Virus record (IMG/VR): IMGVR_UViG_3300044591_001040 | Coordinates: 1-26,180 of that record | DNA length: 26,180 nt | Strand: one strand, 5' to 3' | Source: a virus | In this document: positions 5,193 through 14,323 of the stretch, piece after piece | Layout of the letters: every line of letters begins with the position of its first letter | Numbering within the stretch: the stretch's first letter is position 1 | Made by a program: the position numbers and the translations under genes | The notes under the pieces: model-generated | The model's input: only the letters and a program-made list of their open reading frames with translations | What the model was told of the DNA's origin: nothing | Database searches by the model: none

Positions 5193-5217
5193 TAGGCCCG
5201 TATATTTTGCGGGCCTA
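5193..5217. terminator. 8-bp G/C-rich hairpin after the last structural gene
   Basis: TAGGCCCG (5193-5200) and CGGGCCTA (5210-5217) are exactly complementary around a 9-base loop, 6 bases past the stop codon of the 66-residue gene. The T-run is on the plus-strand side only (TTTTTATT), so on the transcribed minus strand it is not a textbook terminator. It may slow exonucleases or pair with the second hairpin in ending transcription. Confidence 0.5.
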
Positions 5218-5223
5218 TTTTTA

Positions 5224-5424
5224 TTACGGACCACCGCCACCGCCACCATGGCCACCGCCCGCGTCATGCGTTAAACTTGCAAACGTCTCAGAAACGTCGT
5301 AACGGGTGCCGTCGTTTTTAATTAATATACGGTAGTCGTCAATATCATATATGGCATTCACGTCGTTAGCCGCCACAATATACGTTGTCCCGTCGTTTAT
5401 ATCGGTTATTGTAAACGTTGCCAT
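5224..5424 (-). CDS. Small protein with Gly/His-rich tail, last gene of the tail operon
   Basis: This 66-residue product (MATFTITDINDGTTYIVAAN...) is beta-rich up to about residue 52. It then ends in a low-complexity tail GGGHGGGGGGP. The ATG at 5424 is 3 bases past the upstream stop, and hairpins follow it. Its place at the end of the tail-tip genes suggests a minor structural protein or a small accessory of the tail fibre. The Gly-rich tail is likely disordered or packs as a poly-glycine helix. I do not recognise the family. Confidence 0.7.
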   Translation of the reverse strand: MATFTITDINDGTTYIVAANDVNAIYDIDDYRILIKNDGTRYDVSETFASLTHDAGGGHGGGGGGP

Positions 5425-5427
5425 ATT

Positions 5428-5925
5428 TTAGTCTATTGCTTGTATGGTTTGGCCTGTTATACGGGCCGTGGAATGAAACGTAAACGCGCCTCGTATTTCA
5501 GGAACTAAATATAATATATTTGAGGCGGGTTGCAATCTATATGGAATACTAACCGTTTTTTCTACAATGGCAACCCCCGTTCCGTTGTTAATCCAATCGG
5601 CGTTGGCAATATCAATAAACCCAATGTATAAATCCATTTGGGCGCTTGTAAACGCCTGTGGACTATTACGCGCGGCGGGTGTCAATGCGGAACCAAACAA
5701 CCATATACGTAATGCGGGGCGCTGTAATGTTCCGCCCGTGTTTGTTTCTTTTAAAATGATTTTTTGTAATTCCCCGGGTTCGCCTGCGGAACGTGCGGAC
5801 TCAGCAACCGAAATTGCGGCGCTTGTTAATATATCCCCCGACGCGTACGCCAATGTATCTAACGTGCCAAAATCGAACGTATTGCGCACGCGGTCAACGC
5901 CTTTGCGGCCTGTGTAAAATTGCAT
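5428..5925 (-). CDS. Putative virion structural protein, beta-sandwich type
   Basis: This 165-residue protein has a run (LAYASGDILTSAAISVAESA, then a Gly-rich turn and a LQKIILKE strand, then LRIWLFGSALTP) that resembles a widespread beta-sandwich family of small phage structural proteins. Members are found near tail-tip or decoration genes and their exact role is unclear. The ATG at 5925 is preceded by GAGG and lies 9 bases past the upstream stop. It follows the putative receptor-binding protein. It could decorate the tail tip or serve as an adaptor for host binding. Confidence 0.65.
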   Translation of the reverse strand: MQFYTGRKGVDRVRNTFDFGTLDTLAYASGDILTSAAISVAESARSAGEPGELQKIILKETNTGGTLQRPALRIWLFGSALTPAARNSPQAFTSAQMDLYIGFIDIANADWINNGTGVAIVEKTVSIPYRLQPASNILYLVPEIRGAFTFHSTARITGQTIQAID

Positions 5926-5934
5926 GATAACCTC

Positions 5935-6645
5935 TTAAACTGCGGTAATTGTGGCGCGCTCACTTATGGGTAATGCGCCCAAATAAATAATTTGTAAATT
6001 GGCCTTTGTGTTCGCCGTTGTGAGCGTTTGGGAACCCGCGTGTGTTGTTCCCAATCGTAACGTAAACTTGCGTTCACCCTGTGGCCATTGCTCGTTTTGC
6101 GTTGGCACGTTCAATAACGCGGAACCGTTCAAATGGCAATGTTTGTACGCGTTGGTATAATCCATGTATTGCGCGTGACGCTCTGAGAGCGCGGGGGTTA
6201 ACGCCGTTGGGGTAATGAGACTAACCCACCAATCCACGTTGGCATTGGTTGCGGTTGTAAATAACATACATTTTATGTAATACCAACCCGGTTTCCGTAA
6301 TGTAAATTCCTGTAACCGCGGGTCGTAACTTACATACGGGTTCAATATAGTATATGTATTAAAATTCCATTGAATATTGGCGGACCCAACAAACCAAAAA
6401 TCCCGTACGCCTGTTACCTCAAATGGAAAATTTTGCACGGCGTTTTGGGTTGCGGTCGCGGCGGAATATGCGGCGGACTCAGCAAAACCCGTAACCCCTG
6501 TTACCATGTTTAAACGCTCTGCGGTTAACTCTGTTGCGTTTAATTGGTCTGTGGCCTCGGACAATGGCGACGGCGTCACCGACGTACTAAACGCCACTTG
6601 TTTACGCCCTATGCCCGCGGGCCGTACTAACTCATTTTGTTTCAT
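5935..6645 (-). CDS. Putative receptor-binding tail protein with C1q/TNF-like fold
   Basis: This 236-residue protein has an Ala/Thr/Glu-rich helical start (residues 25-72) that could be an anchor or trimer stalk. Residues 75-225 look like a jelly-roll, including YDPRLQEFTLRKPGWYYIK (107-125) and the ERKFTLRLG ... ANLQIIYLG strands. The pattern 'Y-x-F-T-L-x-x-P-G-x-Y-x-I' is characteristic of C1q/TNF-like domains, which occur as trimeric receptor-binding heads of phages. It overlaps the 607-residue tail gene by 4 bp (ATGA). The assignment rests on pattern and position after the tape measure. Confidence 0.55.
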   Translation of the reverse strand: MKQNELVRPAGIGRKQVAFSTSVTPSPLSEATDQLNATELTAERLNMVTGVTGFAESAAYSAATATQNAVQNFPFEVTGVRDFWFVGSANIQWNFNTYTILNPYVSYDPRLQEFTLRKPGWYYIKCMLFTTATNANVDWWVSLITPTALTPALSERHAQYMDYTNAYKHCHLNGSALLNVPTQNEQWPQGERKFTLRLGTTHAGSQTLTTANTKANLQIIYLGALPISERATITAV

Positions 6646-8465
6646 GTTAACCCGTGGACTCTGAGCGTTAAACTTACTTCATTTGTATTGATATTGTGGC
6701 TATGCTTGGTAATTACCGCGCGCGCCGTGTTTGCATTGTATATTGCGGTTAACAATGGGTTTAACGCGTTTAAATCAATACGGGCCTCTTTGCCAACGTC
6801 TGAATATTTAACGGCCTCTATTATGGTGTCGAACTCGGCAACCGCTTGTTTAGGGTCGCCCATAATCGTTACCATTGCGCTTGCTAATGTAACGGGTAAC
6901 CCCGCCTCTTGTTGTTCCTTGATAATTGCGGCGTTGCGTCCAATGAATAACCCATTTAACGACGTTGTGGCGGGCTCGGTGAAACCGTAGTTATACGACA
7001 CTCTGCATTGCGTATCTACTTTGCGCACGGTGCCCGCGTCATTGTAAACAATATGCCCGCTTGCTATGCCATTGCGCACGTAATACGTTGCGTTGTCTAT
7101 GGTATCTAATTGCGTTGCTGTTACGCCCTCATTTTTACGGTCTGTGGCTAACGTTAAATTATGGAATATAACTTGTAAATCTTTGCTATTGTCCCCGCTT
7201 GTTCCCTGTCGGCCCGCGGGGTATTCCTGTGTGTCTTTGCCCCCTGTTATTGTTTTAACGTTAGCGGTCGCCTCTGCTAATGTTTCTTGCAACAACTTTA
7301 TTTTAACGTCACTAACAATATTAGACGTATCAAATAAAATGCCATTTATGAGCCCGCCGCTTTTTTCAAGTGGTAAACAAAAATCGGCCGTATATGAGGC
7401 GCCAAACCAACCCGCTATTGTGGACTTGGAATAAGACAGACGGTAAATTTCTAACGATTGTTCCGCAATGAGTTTTAATACCTCATGGAAATTATTAAAC
7501 GCCGCAAACGCGTTTTTATCCACGTGCGGCCCGCCGTCCGTATTCCCTGTTTCCGTATTTTTTATGTCGCAAATATAACCAATTTTTGAGACGCTTACGA
7601 GGGTATCGGCAAAATCCAAACGGTTGCGGTAAAATGTCCACGCCTTTGCAAATGGAACCGGCACGGCAACGGGGTTGCTATAATTGGGAATAAGAGCGCG
7701 CAAATGCCCCGCGTACATTTCCGCAACCTTTGACGCCATACGCTCAAATGTGGTTGCATGATACACGTACGGTTCAATGGTCAAATCAATTGCGCCCGTG
7801 CGTTCAAAACCTGTAACCGTTTCTGCGTATGTGGTACCGCACCGTAATTTCTTGTGCTCTGTTTGCTCATTTTGTGAATACCCATTACCCCAATCAATAA
7901 CGGCGTTTTTGGCTTCCAACTCCTCAGCCCAAAACTCGGGCGTAATCATTTCACCAATACAACGCATAATGTCGAATAATTCAATTTTATACGTTACCAC
8001 GTTTGTTAGATTTGTTACCGTTATTTCGTTTTCAGCGGCGAACTTTTGCCCCCCAATAAATATGGGCTCTAATGTTCCCGTTCCATAATCACACTCAAGA
8101 ATAAACGTATTAAAACAATTGAAAAAATTTGTATAGGTAAAACCCCCGACGCTTTTAATTGGGTATAACGTTGCGGTGGTTCCTCTCAGTAACGCCGTAC
8201 GTAAATCATTTAACGGGGTTGTTCCCTGTAACGATGCTATGTTAACCTCTATTTGTAACGTTTGGGTAACAAGCCCCGCGGGTATTTCCCCCAATTCCGT
8301 ATCTAACGTCATGGTTTCCAATAAAAACGACGCGGGTAATTGGAGCGTGTTTGTATAACCCGACGTTATCGTGTCAACGGCGTCTATGTAATCATGGCTT
8401 GGAATTATTGTTAATTGGTAATTATACCCGTTATCGCTTTGCCATGTCGTGTAATATTTATTCAT
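6642..8465 (-). CDS. Tail-tip / tail hub protein
   Basis: This 607-residue protein (MNKYYTTWQSDNGYNYQLTI...) is the largest product after the tape measure. It is the positional counterpart of the distal tail hub or baseplate protein (Tal-like or gpJ-like). I see beta-rich segments throughout and no catalytic motif, lysozyme or peptidase signature. Its first 130 residues resemble a Dit-like or hub fold with short strands. A Thr/Gly-rich loop occurs near residue 410 (ITGGKDTQEYPAGRQGTSGD). Start and stop are tight: 1 base after the upstream stop and a 4-bp overlap with the receptor-binding gene. The specific family is not recognised. Confidence 0.6.
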   Translation of the reverse strand: MNKYYTTWQSDNGYNYQLTIIPSHDYIDAVDTITSGYTNTLQLPASFLLETMTLDTELGEIPAGLVTQTLQIEVNIASLQGTTPLNDLRTALLRGTTATLYPIKSVGGFTYTNFFNCFNTFILECDYGTGTLEPIFIGGQKFAAENEITVTNLTNVVTYKIELFDIMRCIGEMITPEFWAEELEAKNAVIDWGNGYSQNEQTEHKKLRCGTTYAETVTGFERTGAIDLTIEPYVYHATTFERMASKVAEMYAGHLRALIPNYSNPVAVPVPFAKAWTFYRNRLDFADTLVSVSKIGYICDIKNTETGNTDGGPHVDKNAFAAFNNFHEVLKLIAEQSLEIYRLSYSKSTIAGWFGASYTADFCLPLEKSGGLINGILFDTSNIVSDVKIKLLQETLAEATANVKTITGGKDTQEYPAGRQGTSGDNSKDLQVIFHNLTLATDRKNEGVTATQLDTIDNATYYVRNGIASGHIVYNDAGTVRKVDTQCRVSYNYGFTEPATTSLNGLFIGRNAAIIKEQQEAGLPVTLASAMVTIMGDPKQAVAEFDTIIEAVKYSDVGKEARIDLNALNPLLTAIYNANTARAVITKHSHNINTNEVSLTLRVHGLT

Positions 8466-8466
8466 G

Positions 8467-8937
8467 TTAATTTAGGTCTTGGGAATGAAGCGTTAACGTT
8501 AATTTTTCCTGTCCTGAGGCCCATAACTTTTCATTTGTCGTATCAAAACGCGCAAACACAAACGGAATAAGAGGCGCCGTATTTGGAAATAAAATTGCAT
8601 CACGCCAACGGTCGGGTAATTTCTTTGGAGCCGTGGGGGCAACCATGCGGGCGTATTTCTTTTGTAACACTACGTCCAATAAATACATGGCATGGTCTGT
8701 GCTTATTGTGTTTCCATTGTCCCACGTGGAAACGGGAAATAAATTTACCTCTAAACTATGGCGCAATCTGCGTTGTCCTATTTCACGCCCGCCAATTGTT
8801 TTTACCGTTTTTGACTCATAACCTGAGCCGGGGAATATACCCGTTATTGGTAATTCAATTGCTACGTAACTCGCGTGGCCCGTACTGAATGTGTCCACGT
8901 CGCAACCCTCAAATTTAACCCAAAATCGCCAACCCAT
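8467..8937 (-). CDS. Tail protein following the tape measure, Dit-position
   Basis: This 156-residue protein starts at 8937. Its ribosome site GGAGGGGG is formed by the last codons of the tape measure gene. It contains a Gly-rich turn (TGIFPGSGYESK, about residues 32-43) and a basic segment (REIGQRRLRHSLEVN). In siphoviruses the gene after the tape measure usually encodes the distal tail protein or a tip adaptor; this one is shorter than typical Dit proteins (about 200-250 residues). There is no motif to settle the role. Confidence 0.6.
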   Translation of the reverse strand: MGWRFWVKFEGCDVDTFSTGHASYVAIELPITGIFPGSGYESKTVKTIGGREIGQRRLRHSLEVNLFPVSTWDNGNTISTDHAMYLLDVVLQKKYARMVAPTAPKKLPDRWRDAILFPNTAPLIPFVFARFDTTNEKLWASGQEKLTLTLHSQDLN

Positions 8938-8940
8938 ATA

Positions 8941-11900
8941 TTACCCCCTCCGTATTGTTTTGCGTTTATTATGTTCAATCATTGCGTTAATGCTGTTACC
9001 GTCCGCAACCAATTGGCCCGTTAATTCCACGGTGGTATTGCGTCTAATGTGGACGCCTAAATTACGGGTTTCCTCTCGTAACTTTTGCACCTCGTTTATC
9101 AATTGCCCGTCATGCGTTACGGCCGTTGTGCTTGTTTCTACGGTATGGAATTTGTAATACTCAGATATAGGGCGGTTTGTTTTATTTGCCCACTCCAAAA
9201 CGTCACGGTTTGCGCGTGTGGCCTCTGCGTTCAATACGTATTCTTGGCCGTGGACAACGCCCGTAACCTCGTCGGTCCCCGCGTCGCCTGTGTAACCGCC
9301 CGTCTTGAAACCCGCAACCGCTTCGTTATACAATGCCCATAGCGTTGCCGTTAAACCACCCGCAACCACAACCCCAAATGGTCCTAATTGTCCAACGGTC
9401 GTACCAAATATTTGCGCCACAAAAATCGGTATTTGTTGGGCCAATAAATCAGCCGCAATTTTTAAACCCGCTTTGCCAAAATCCCCGAGGGTTGCCGTAC
9501 CCGTGGCGGCCAATGCGCCAAATTGTTCTATGGCACGCCCCGCAAACTCTTCTAATACGGCGGTACGGAAACCATACGTTTGCTCGTCTACGTCGGCCAA
9601 TGCTTTTGTTTTTTCCGCTACGTCCTGTTGTGCTTTTGCGTACTGCTCTGTGTCCGTAATTAACGTGCGGTTTAACGCTCTTTGCGCTTGGGCTAAATCA
9701 TTTTCCGCCTTTAATATTTCCGCTTGCTTTTCTTTTGCGGTTGCAATCATTGGGGCGCTTTGCTGTTTGGCTATTTCGTTTAACGCTTGTTCACCTGAGC
9801 GCTTTAAATTAGCCAAAACCGAATTAAAATTGTTTTCCGCGTCGCCCTCTTGTTCGCGTCGTGCGTCTGCTATTGCGCCCAACTTTTGTTGGAACTCGTC
9901 AAACGAAACCTCGCGTTTTGCTAACGACGTTTCTAGGTCCGTTTCCTCTTGGTTTAACTCAGCCAAACGGGCCGCGCGGGCTTGCTCTGCTTGTTCGCGT
10001 TCCGCCTGTGTCTTGTCATTCAAAAACGCGCCAATTAACGCACGTTGCGCCGCGTACGCCGCTACGTTTGCTAACGTGGAATTTTGCAAAGTAACGTCCG
10101 AGGCGTCCACATACGCCGCTAACCTTTGTTCCGCCGTATTCAATAAACTATTGTTTGCATCTAATTGTTTTTGGAGCGCCTCCGCGGCTTTGTCCGCGCC
10201 CGCAATTTGTGCGCTTACTAATTGGTCGTTAATAAAACGTCCTTTGGCGCGTAACGTCTCTATGTAATCGTCCCCATTTTTCTTGGCTTCGTCGTACTGA
10301 GTCTGCGTTAATGCCCCCGTGTTTGGAATTGCGGTTGCAATTGCGGTCGTGTTTTGTTTAATATCCGCCGCTATAATATCAGACAATTCTTTGTATTGTT
10401 TTTCGGCCTCTGCTATTGCTTGTTTTCGCGCCTCGGCCTCTGTTTTCAATTGCTCTTTTAACTCAGCGTCCGCCAATTTGTTTACGGCGTCGCGGTTTTT
10501 TAGGAACGTGTCAACGTAAAATTTTTGGATATTTACGTCGGTTTCTGTGTCCCCCTGTGGTTTAATTTTTACGGGTAAATCTAAAAATTCCGTTGTCTTG
10601 CTTTTTTGAAATTGCTCATTTAAAAACTCGTTCAATTTATTTGAGTCATTTAATAAGCGTTTTTGATATTCTGAGCTCTCTCTTTTTTGTTGGTCTGTAA
10701 ACTTGGCAAATTCGGACTCACGGGCAACCTCCAAACGCGCCGCAAATTGGTCGTACGCATTTTTGCGTTTCTGAAATTCCGTTACGGTTTTCCCTGTTTT
10801 CTTTTCCTCTGTTTCGTCGTCGTCCCCGCCCGGCGGTGGTTTTACCTCTGTGGTATCTTGTATAATAAAATCGTTTAATAACTTTTGTTTATTTGCGGCG
10901 TTTGTTGAACTACCCGCCAACTTGTCTAATACGCTTGCCATTTTAGCGGCTTGGGCCTCTTGGTCTTTTTGCGCTTGTAAATATTTACCCGCGGTTTCTT
11001 GGCCCTCTTTGTACGCACTTGATATTCTGTTAATGCTATTGGCCACTACATTATATGCGCCCGAAAAATCGGCCCTTGATATTGCGCCAAAAAATTCGTT
11101 TACTAAATTTCCAACCTCATTTAATGCGGAAACAATACCACCAATTGCCATTTTAACGACGTCAATATATGAGCCGATATTTGCAAAGAAACTACTAACC
11201 CCCGCGGCCGCATTTCTCAAAATTGTAATAACGCCTTGGACGGCTCCAAAACTTAAAACCCATTCCCCTATTTTACTCACAATGCCCGTAACCCAACCTA
11301 TTGCGGCCTTGACGGGTTCAATTAAATACGTCGTAATGATATTGGCGCCAAAATCAAAAATGGCGTTTGCAACGTTTTTAATTATTTCCCACACGGAATT
11401 TAACGCCCCTTGGAACCCTTGCCAAACGTTGCCCGATAAATTGACAATGCTTGTCATTTCATTCCAAAATCCAATTAAATCGTTTACCGTTGCTATGACT
11501 GCGTTAAACGCCCCCTCTATGCTTTGAATTATGCCTTGGAAAAAATCCACGGCGCTCGTAACCGCGCCAATTACTGTTTCTAGTATTCCGCTTTGTTTAA
11601 TCCACTCGGCAACCTTTGTAATTACTGAGCCAATAACCTCGGCTAAAAAACGTACGGGCGTTAATACAAATGATATTGCGCCACTGAGCGCCCCGCTTAT
11701 TAAATCCGCTACAAATCTTATGGCATCACCAACCCCGTTTAACACGCTTTGGAATATAGCCATAAAATCCAATGTTTCCCCGCCTTTGTCCCCAAACCCG
11801 AGCGCGTCACCAATTACCGCCCCCACCTCTTTGAACGCGTCTATAATCGGTTGTACGGCGTTTAATATCCCGTCGAAAACGGATATAAAAACATTGTAAC

Positions 11901-13578
11901 CAATGGTAACGGTTTCCACTACCAAGTTAATTGCGTTCGATATTCCCGATATTATGCCCCCGCCTATGAGCGCCAACACGGGACCAACAACGGACCAAAT
12001 GCGTTGGAACGTTCCGCCAACCGCGTCAAATAAACGGCTCATGCTTGGGCCGACGGCCTCCCCAATCATGCCAAAAACTTGTTGGATACCTTGGTAAAAT
12101 GAAATAGCAAAATTATCAATGTTAGATTTTACGCGCGCCAATGTTTCCGCAAATGTTGCCATATTTATTTTGGCTTGTTCTGTGGCGGTTTGGGTCCCTG
12201 TTACGTTTGCCGTGAGCGCATCCATACCTGAGCCCGTGGCGTTCAATGCGCCTTTAATCAAGATAGAGGCCGCCGCGCTATCAGTACCAAAAAGCTTGGT
12301 AGTTAACGCCGCGTCGCTTTGTATCTTTTGTAACTCGCGTAAACGCTCTGAGAATGTTATGGACGTGTCTCCGAGCTTGTTAATATCCACGCCCGCTTTT
12401 TCCAATTCCTTTGCGGTGTCCTTGGGTAAAAATCGGCCCTCCCCTAACTTGTTTAACACGTTACGCAATGACGTACCCGCCTCGGCTCCAACCTTACCAC
12501 CCGCCGCCAAAATTTGTATTGCGCTGTTTGTTTCTTCAAAACTAACCTTTGATTTTGACGCCGCAACCCCCGCAACATTGATAGCGGCCGCAACCTCGGG
12601 AACCTCCGACGCTCCAAACTTTGCGCCCGCGGCTAATGTATTCATTGCAACCGCCATTGCGTCCGCGGCGTTTTTGGGGTCCTGTAAATCCACGCCGAAT
12701 TGTAACAACGCACCCGTTAACGCCTCGGTTGCGGCGCCCGGCGTGTCCCCTGTGGCCTTGGACAATGTGTTAACGGACTCAGCCATACTATTAAGAGCCT
12801 CGGGGCTCTTTGCAATATCGGGGCCTAATTTACTGAGAATGGTTTTGAACGCGTCAATATTGGCGCTCGCGTCCGTTCCAAACTTTGTAGCCATTGTTTG
12901 GGCCTTGTTTCCAAGGTCTTGCAACCCCGCGCCACTTACCCCCGTAATTGAACTTAACGACGCTAACTGCGTTTCGAACTCTTTGCCCTTGTCTATGGCA
13001 TAGGCCACGCCCGCCCCAACGGCCGCTATGCCCGCGGTAATACCACCGCCCGCCAATACGCCCGTTAATGAGCCCAAACCGGGCACCAACCCCGTTACGC
13101 CCCCCGCCAAACTTTGAAACGAACCGCCCAAATTACCAAGGCCCCCACTTAGCCCCGGTATCTTGTCTGTTAATCCTGAGAACATGCCCCCGATTTTTCC
13201 CGTCGCGGCGTTACCCCCGTCACCTATCCCCGCTAATGAGGCGTCCACTTTTTTGGCGGCGTCGTCAATTTTCGCCACCTCTTGTTGTGCTTTTTTAACG
13301 CTATCCTCTATGGCTTTGTAGGCCTTTGTCCCCGCTTCGCCGTTCAATTGCATAGCGGCCAACGCTTTTTTATTTTCGTCCACAAATGCCAATAGCTCGC
13401 GTTTGCTATTAGCAATACCCCCCGCGCCTTTGCTCATGTTATTTACAAGGGCGTCGCCTAACCGTTTTGCGTCTTGTTCTAACTTGGTAATAACTTGTTG
13501 TGTTTGCGCGCTTGCATTTTGCAGGCCCGCAAATAATTCGCGGGTGTCAATGCCAAAACTGATTTGTGCGTCGGCCAT
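8941..13578 (-). CDS. Tail tape measure protein
   Basis: This 1545-residue protein is by far the longest in the window. The N-terminal 110 residues are coiled-coil-like. A Gly-rich hydrophobic stretch follows (about 120-195). Then comes a TP901-type tape measure core (about 200-480, beginning KGKEFETQLASLSSITGVSG). A long region of hydrophobic and amphipathic helices spans about 500-850, and an Ala/Glu/Lys/Gln-rich coiled region about 950-1380. The C terminus has a GGYTG motif (1427-1431) and HGQEYVLNAEAT (1443-1454), which is common at the end of tape measure proteins. The ATG directly follows the stop of the chaperone frame. At roughly 0.15 nm per residue it would set a tail of about 230 nm. 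Confidence 0.95.
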   Translation of the reverse strand: MADAQISFGIDTRELFAGLQNASAQTQQVITKLEQDAKRLGDALVNNMSKGAGGIANSKRELLAFVDENKKALAAMQLNGEAGTKAYKAIEDSVKKAQQEVAKIDDAAKKVDASLAGIGDGGNAATGKIGGMFSGLTDKIPGLSGGLGNLGGSFQSLAGGVTGLVPGLGSLTGVLAGGGITAGIAAVGAGVAYAIDKGKEFETQLASLSSITGVSGAGLQDLGNKAQTMATKFGTDASANIDAFKTILSKLGPDIAKSPEALNSMAESVNTLSKATGDTPGAATEALTGALLQFGVDLQDPKNAADAMAVAMNTLAAGAKFGASEVPEVAAAINVAGVAASKSKVSFEETNSAIQILAAGGKVGAEAGTSLRNVLNKLGEGRFLPKDTAKELEKAGVDINKLGDTSITFSERLRELQKIQSDAALTTKLFGTDSAAASILIKGALNATGSGMDALTANVTGTQTATEQAKINMATFAETLARVKSNIDNFAISFYQGIQQVFGMIGEAVGPSMSRLFDAVGGTFQRIWSVVGPVLALIGGGIISGISNAINLVVETVTIGYNVFISVFDGILNAVQPIIDAFKEVGAVIGDALGFGDKGGETLDFMAIFQSVLNGVGDAIRFVADLISGALSGAISFVLTPVRFLAEVIGSVITKVAEWIKQSGILETVIGAVTSAVDFFQGIIQSIEGAFNAVIATVNDLIGFWNEMTSIVNLSGNVWQGFQGALNSVWEIIKNVANAIFDFGANIITTYLIEPVKAAIGWVTGIVSKIGEWVLSFGAVQGVITILRNAAAGVSSFFANIGSYIDVVKMAIGGIVSALNEVGNLVNEFFGAISRADFSGAYNVVANSINRISSAYKEGQETAGKYLQAQKDQEAQAAKMASVLDKLAGSSTNAANKQKLLNDFIIQDTTEVKPPPGGDDDETEEKKTGKTVTEFQKRKNAYDQFAARLEVARESEFAKFTDQQKRESSEYQKRLLNDSNKLNEFLNEQFQKSKTTEFLDLPVKIKPQGDTETDVNIQKFYVDTFLKNRDAVNKLADAELKEQLKTEAEARKQAIAEAEKQYKELSDIIAADIKQNTTAIATAIPNTGALTQTQYDEAKKNGDDYIETLRAKGRFINDQLVSAQIAGADKAAEALQKQLDANNSLLNTAEQRLAAYVDASDVTLQNSTLANVAAYAAQRALIGAFLNDKTQAEREQAEQARAARLAELNQEETDLETSLAKREVSFDEFQQKLGAIADARREQEGDAENNFNSVLANLKRSGEQALNEIAKQQSAPMIATAKEKQAEILKAENDLAQAQRALNRTLITDTEQYAKAQQDVAEKTKALADVDEQTYGFRTAVLEEFAGRAIEQFGALAATGTATLGDFGKAGLKIAADLLAQQIPIFVAQIFGTTVGQLGPFGVVVAGGLTATLWALYNEAVAGFKTGGYTGDAGTDEVTGVVHGQEYVLNAEATRANRDVLEWANKTNRPISEYYKFHTVETSTTAVTHDGQLINEVQKLREETRNLGVHIRRNTTVELTGQLVADGNSINAMIEHNKRKTIRRG

Positions 13579-13860
13579 TTATTTGCTCTTGTTTGTTAGT
13601 TTATTATGGGTCATATTCATTGCTATAATTTGCCAAACCTCATAACGCGGGGTATGATACCATAACGCCGTAAACGCCTCGGGTTTTGCCATTGCGCCCC
13701 AAGTGTAAACGGTCCATTTTTCCGTAAACGTGTCGTCTAAATAATCTAACGGGTTGTCCCCGTCGTCCTGTAAATATTCCGTTTCGTCGGGGTCGTTAAA
13801 TACCACGAATTCGCTACGGTAATATTCAACTAATACGCACTCGCTTGCATACTGTGTCAC
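13579..13860 (-). CDS. Tail assembly chaperone, downstream frame (gpT-like)
   Basis: A 93-codon frame ends directly before the tape measure ATG. It has no ATG near its start: the only initiator is a GTG at 13860 without a ribosome site. The frame is already open 9 bases before that. It overlaps the end of the upstream chaperone frame by about 35 bp. This is the usual position of gpT, which is made as a fusion through ribosomal frameshifting. The protein (ECVLVEYYRSEFVVFNDPDE...) is acidic, then aromatic, ending in YEVWQIIAMNMTHNK. It could instead be translated independently from GTG. Confidence 0.65.
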   Translation of the reverse strand: MTQYASECVLVEYYRSEFVVFNDPDETEYLQDDGDNPLDYLDDTFTEKWTVYTWGAMAKPEAFTALWYHTPRYEVWQIIAMNMTHNKLTNKSK

Positions 13861-14323
13861 GAAAAAACTTTAACGCGTCTAATATACCGTCCAAATCCTG
13901 AGCCGCCCAAAACTCGCTATTTGTTTCACTTTGCAGACCAACCAATAACTGAGCGTTGGTTACTTTTTTCGTGTCCACAACGGTTTTAACAAACTCAAAA
14001 ATTAACGGTATTGTTGTCGTGTCTATATTGATAACTTCAAATAAATTTGCACGAACTTTCAAATACGCATCTTTTACAATTTCTTGGAAACGAAAGTCAT
14101 TCATAATATCGGCGAACGCGTCCACGCCATTTTGTAAATTGATTTTTTCGGACAAATGGGGAACCGCGTAAACCTTGTTTAATATCTCTTGTTCCGCCGC
14201 TGTTTGCGCCCCTTTGCTCTGAGCCAATTCCAATAACATAGGTGTAATTTTTTCGTACAATGCGGGCGTTAAAATTTGGTATAATGGCGCTTCAACTGCT
14301 TGGCCGTCTACGTAAAATTTCAT
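13826..14323 (-). CDS. Tail assembly chaperone, upstream frame (gpG-like)
   Basis: The start is the ATG at 14323, preceded by TTTTGGAGTTGTAAC; the ten codons upstream in frame are rejected. The 165-residue protein (MKFYVDGQAVEAPLYQILTP...) is helical and acidic. It sits between the major tail protein and the tape measure, the standard place of the chaperone that coats the tape measure during tail assembly. Its last codons read TTA AAG TTT TTT CGT GAC, a homopolymeric site where the frame can change into the overlapping gpT-like frame. It terminates in TGA at 13826-13828. Confidence 0.7.
   Translation of the reverse strand: MKFYVDGQAVEAPLYQILTPALYEKITPMLLELAQSKGAQTAAEQEILNKVYAVPHLSEKINLQNGVDAFADIMNDFRFQEIVKDAYLKVRANLFEVINIDTTTIPLIFEFVKTVVDTKKVTNAQLLVGLQSETNSEFWAAQDLDGILDALKFFRDTVCKRVRIS
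13860..13871 (-). promoter_or_regulatory. Candidate programmed +1 (or -2) frameshift site
   Basis: On the minus strand the zero frame reads AAG TTT TTT CGT and the downstream frame reads TTC GTG ACA. A tRNA-Phe on the second TTT can slip forward one base to TTC with perfect pairing. A backward shift of two bases on the T-run would reach the same frame. The plain -1 frame meets a stop at once (TCG TGA). Confidence 0.5.

Larger units (their letters stand above)
5014..5223. other. Intergenic boundary between structural and early regions
   Basis: This is the longest stretch without a gene in the window (210 bp). It holds two perfect-stem hairpins, a candidate promoter and a G/C-rich dyad (GCGGT at 5159-5163, ACCGC at 5172-5176) next to the -33 element. 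It looks like the end of one operon and the control region of the next. Confidence 0.7.

Noticed and set aside
9305-10267. Long plus-strand frame of 320 codons, and another at 12119-13003
   Set aside because: Both lie antisense to the tape measure gene, are Ala/Ser/Cys-rich low-quality translations, have no ribosome site, and arise from the codon pattern of the true gene.
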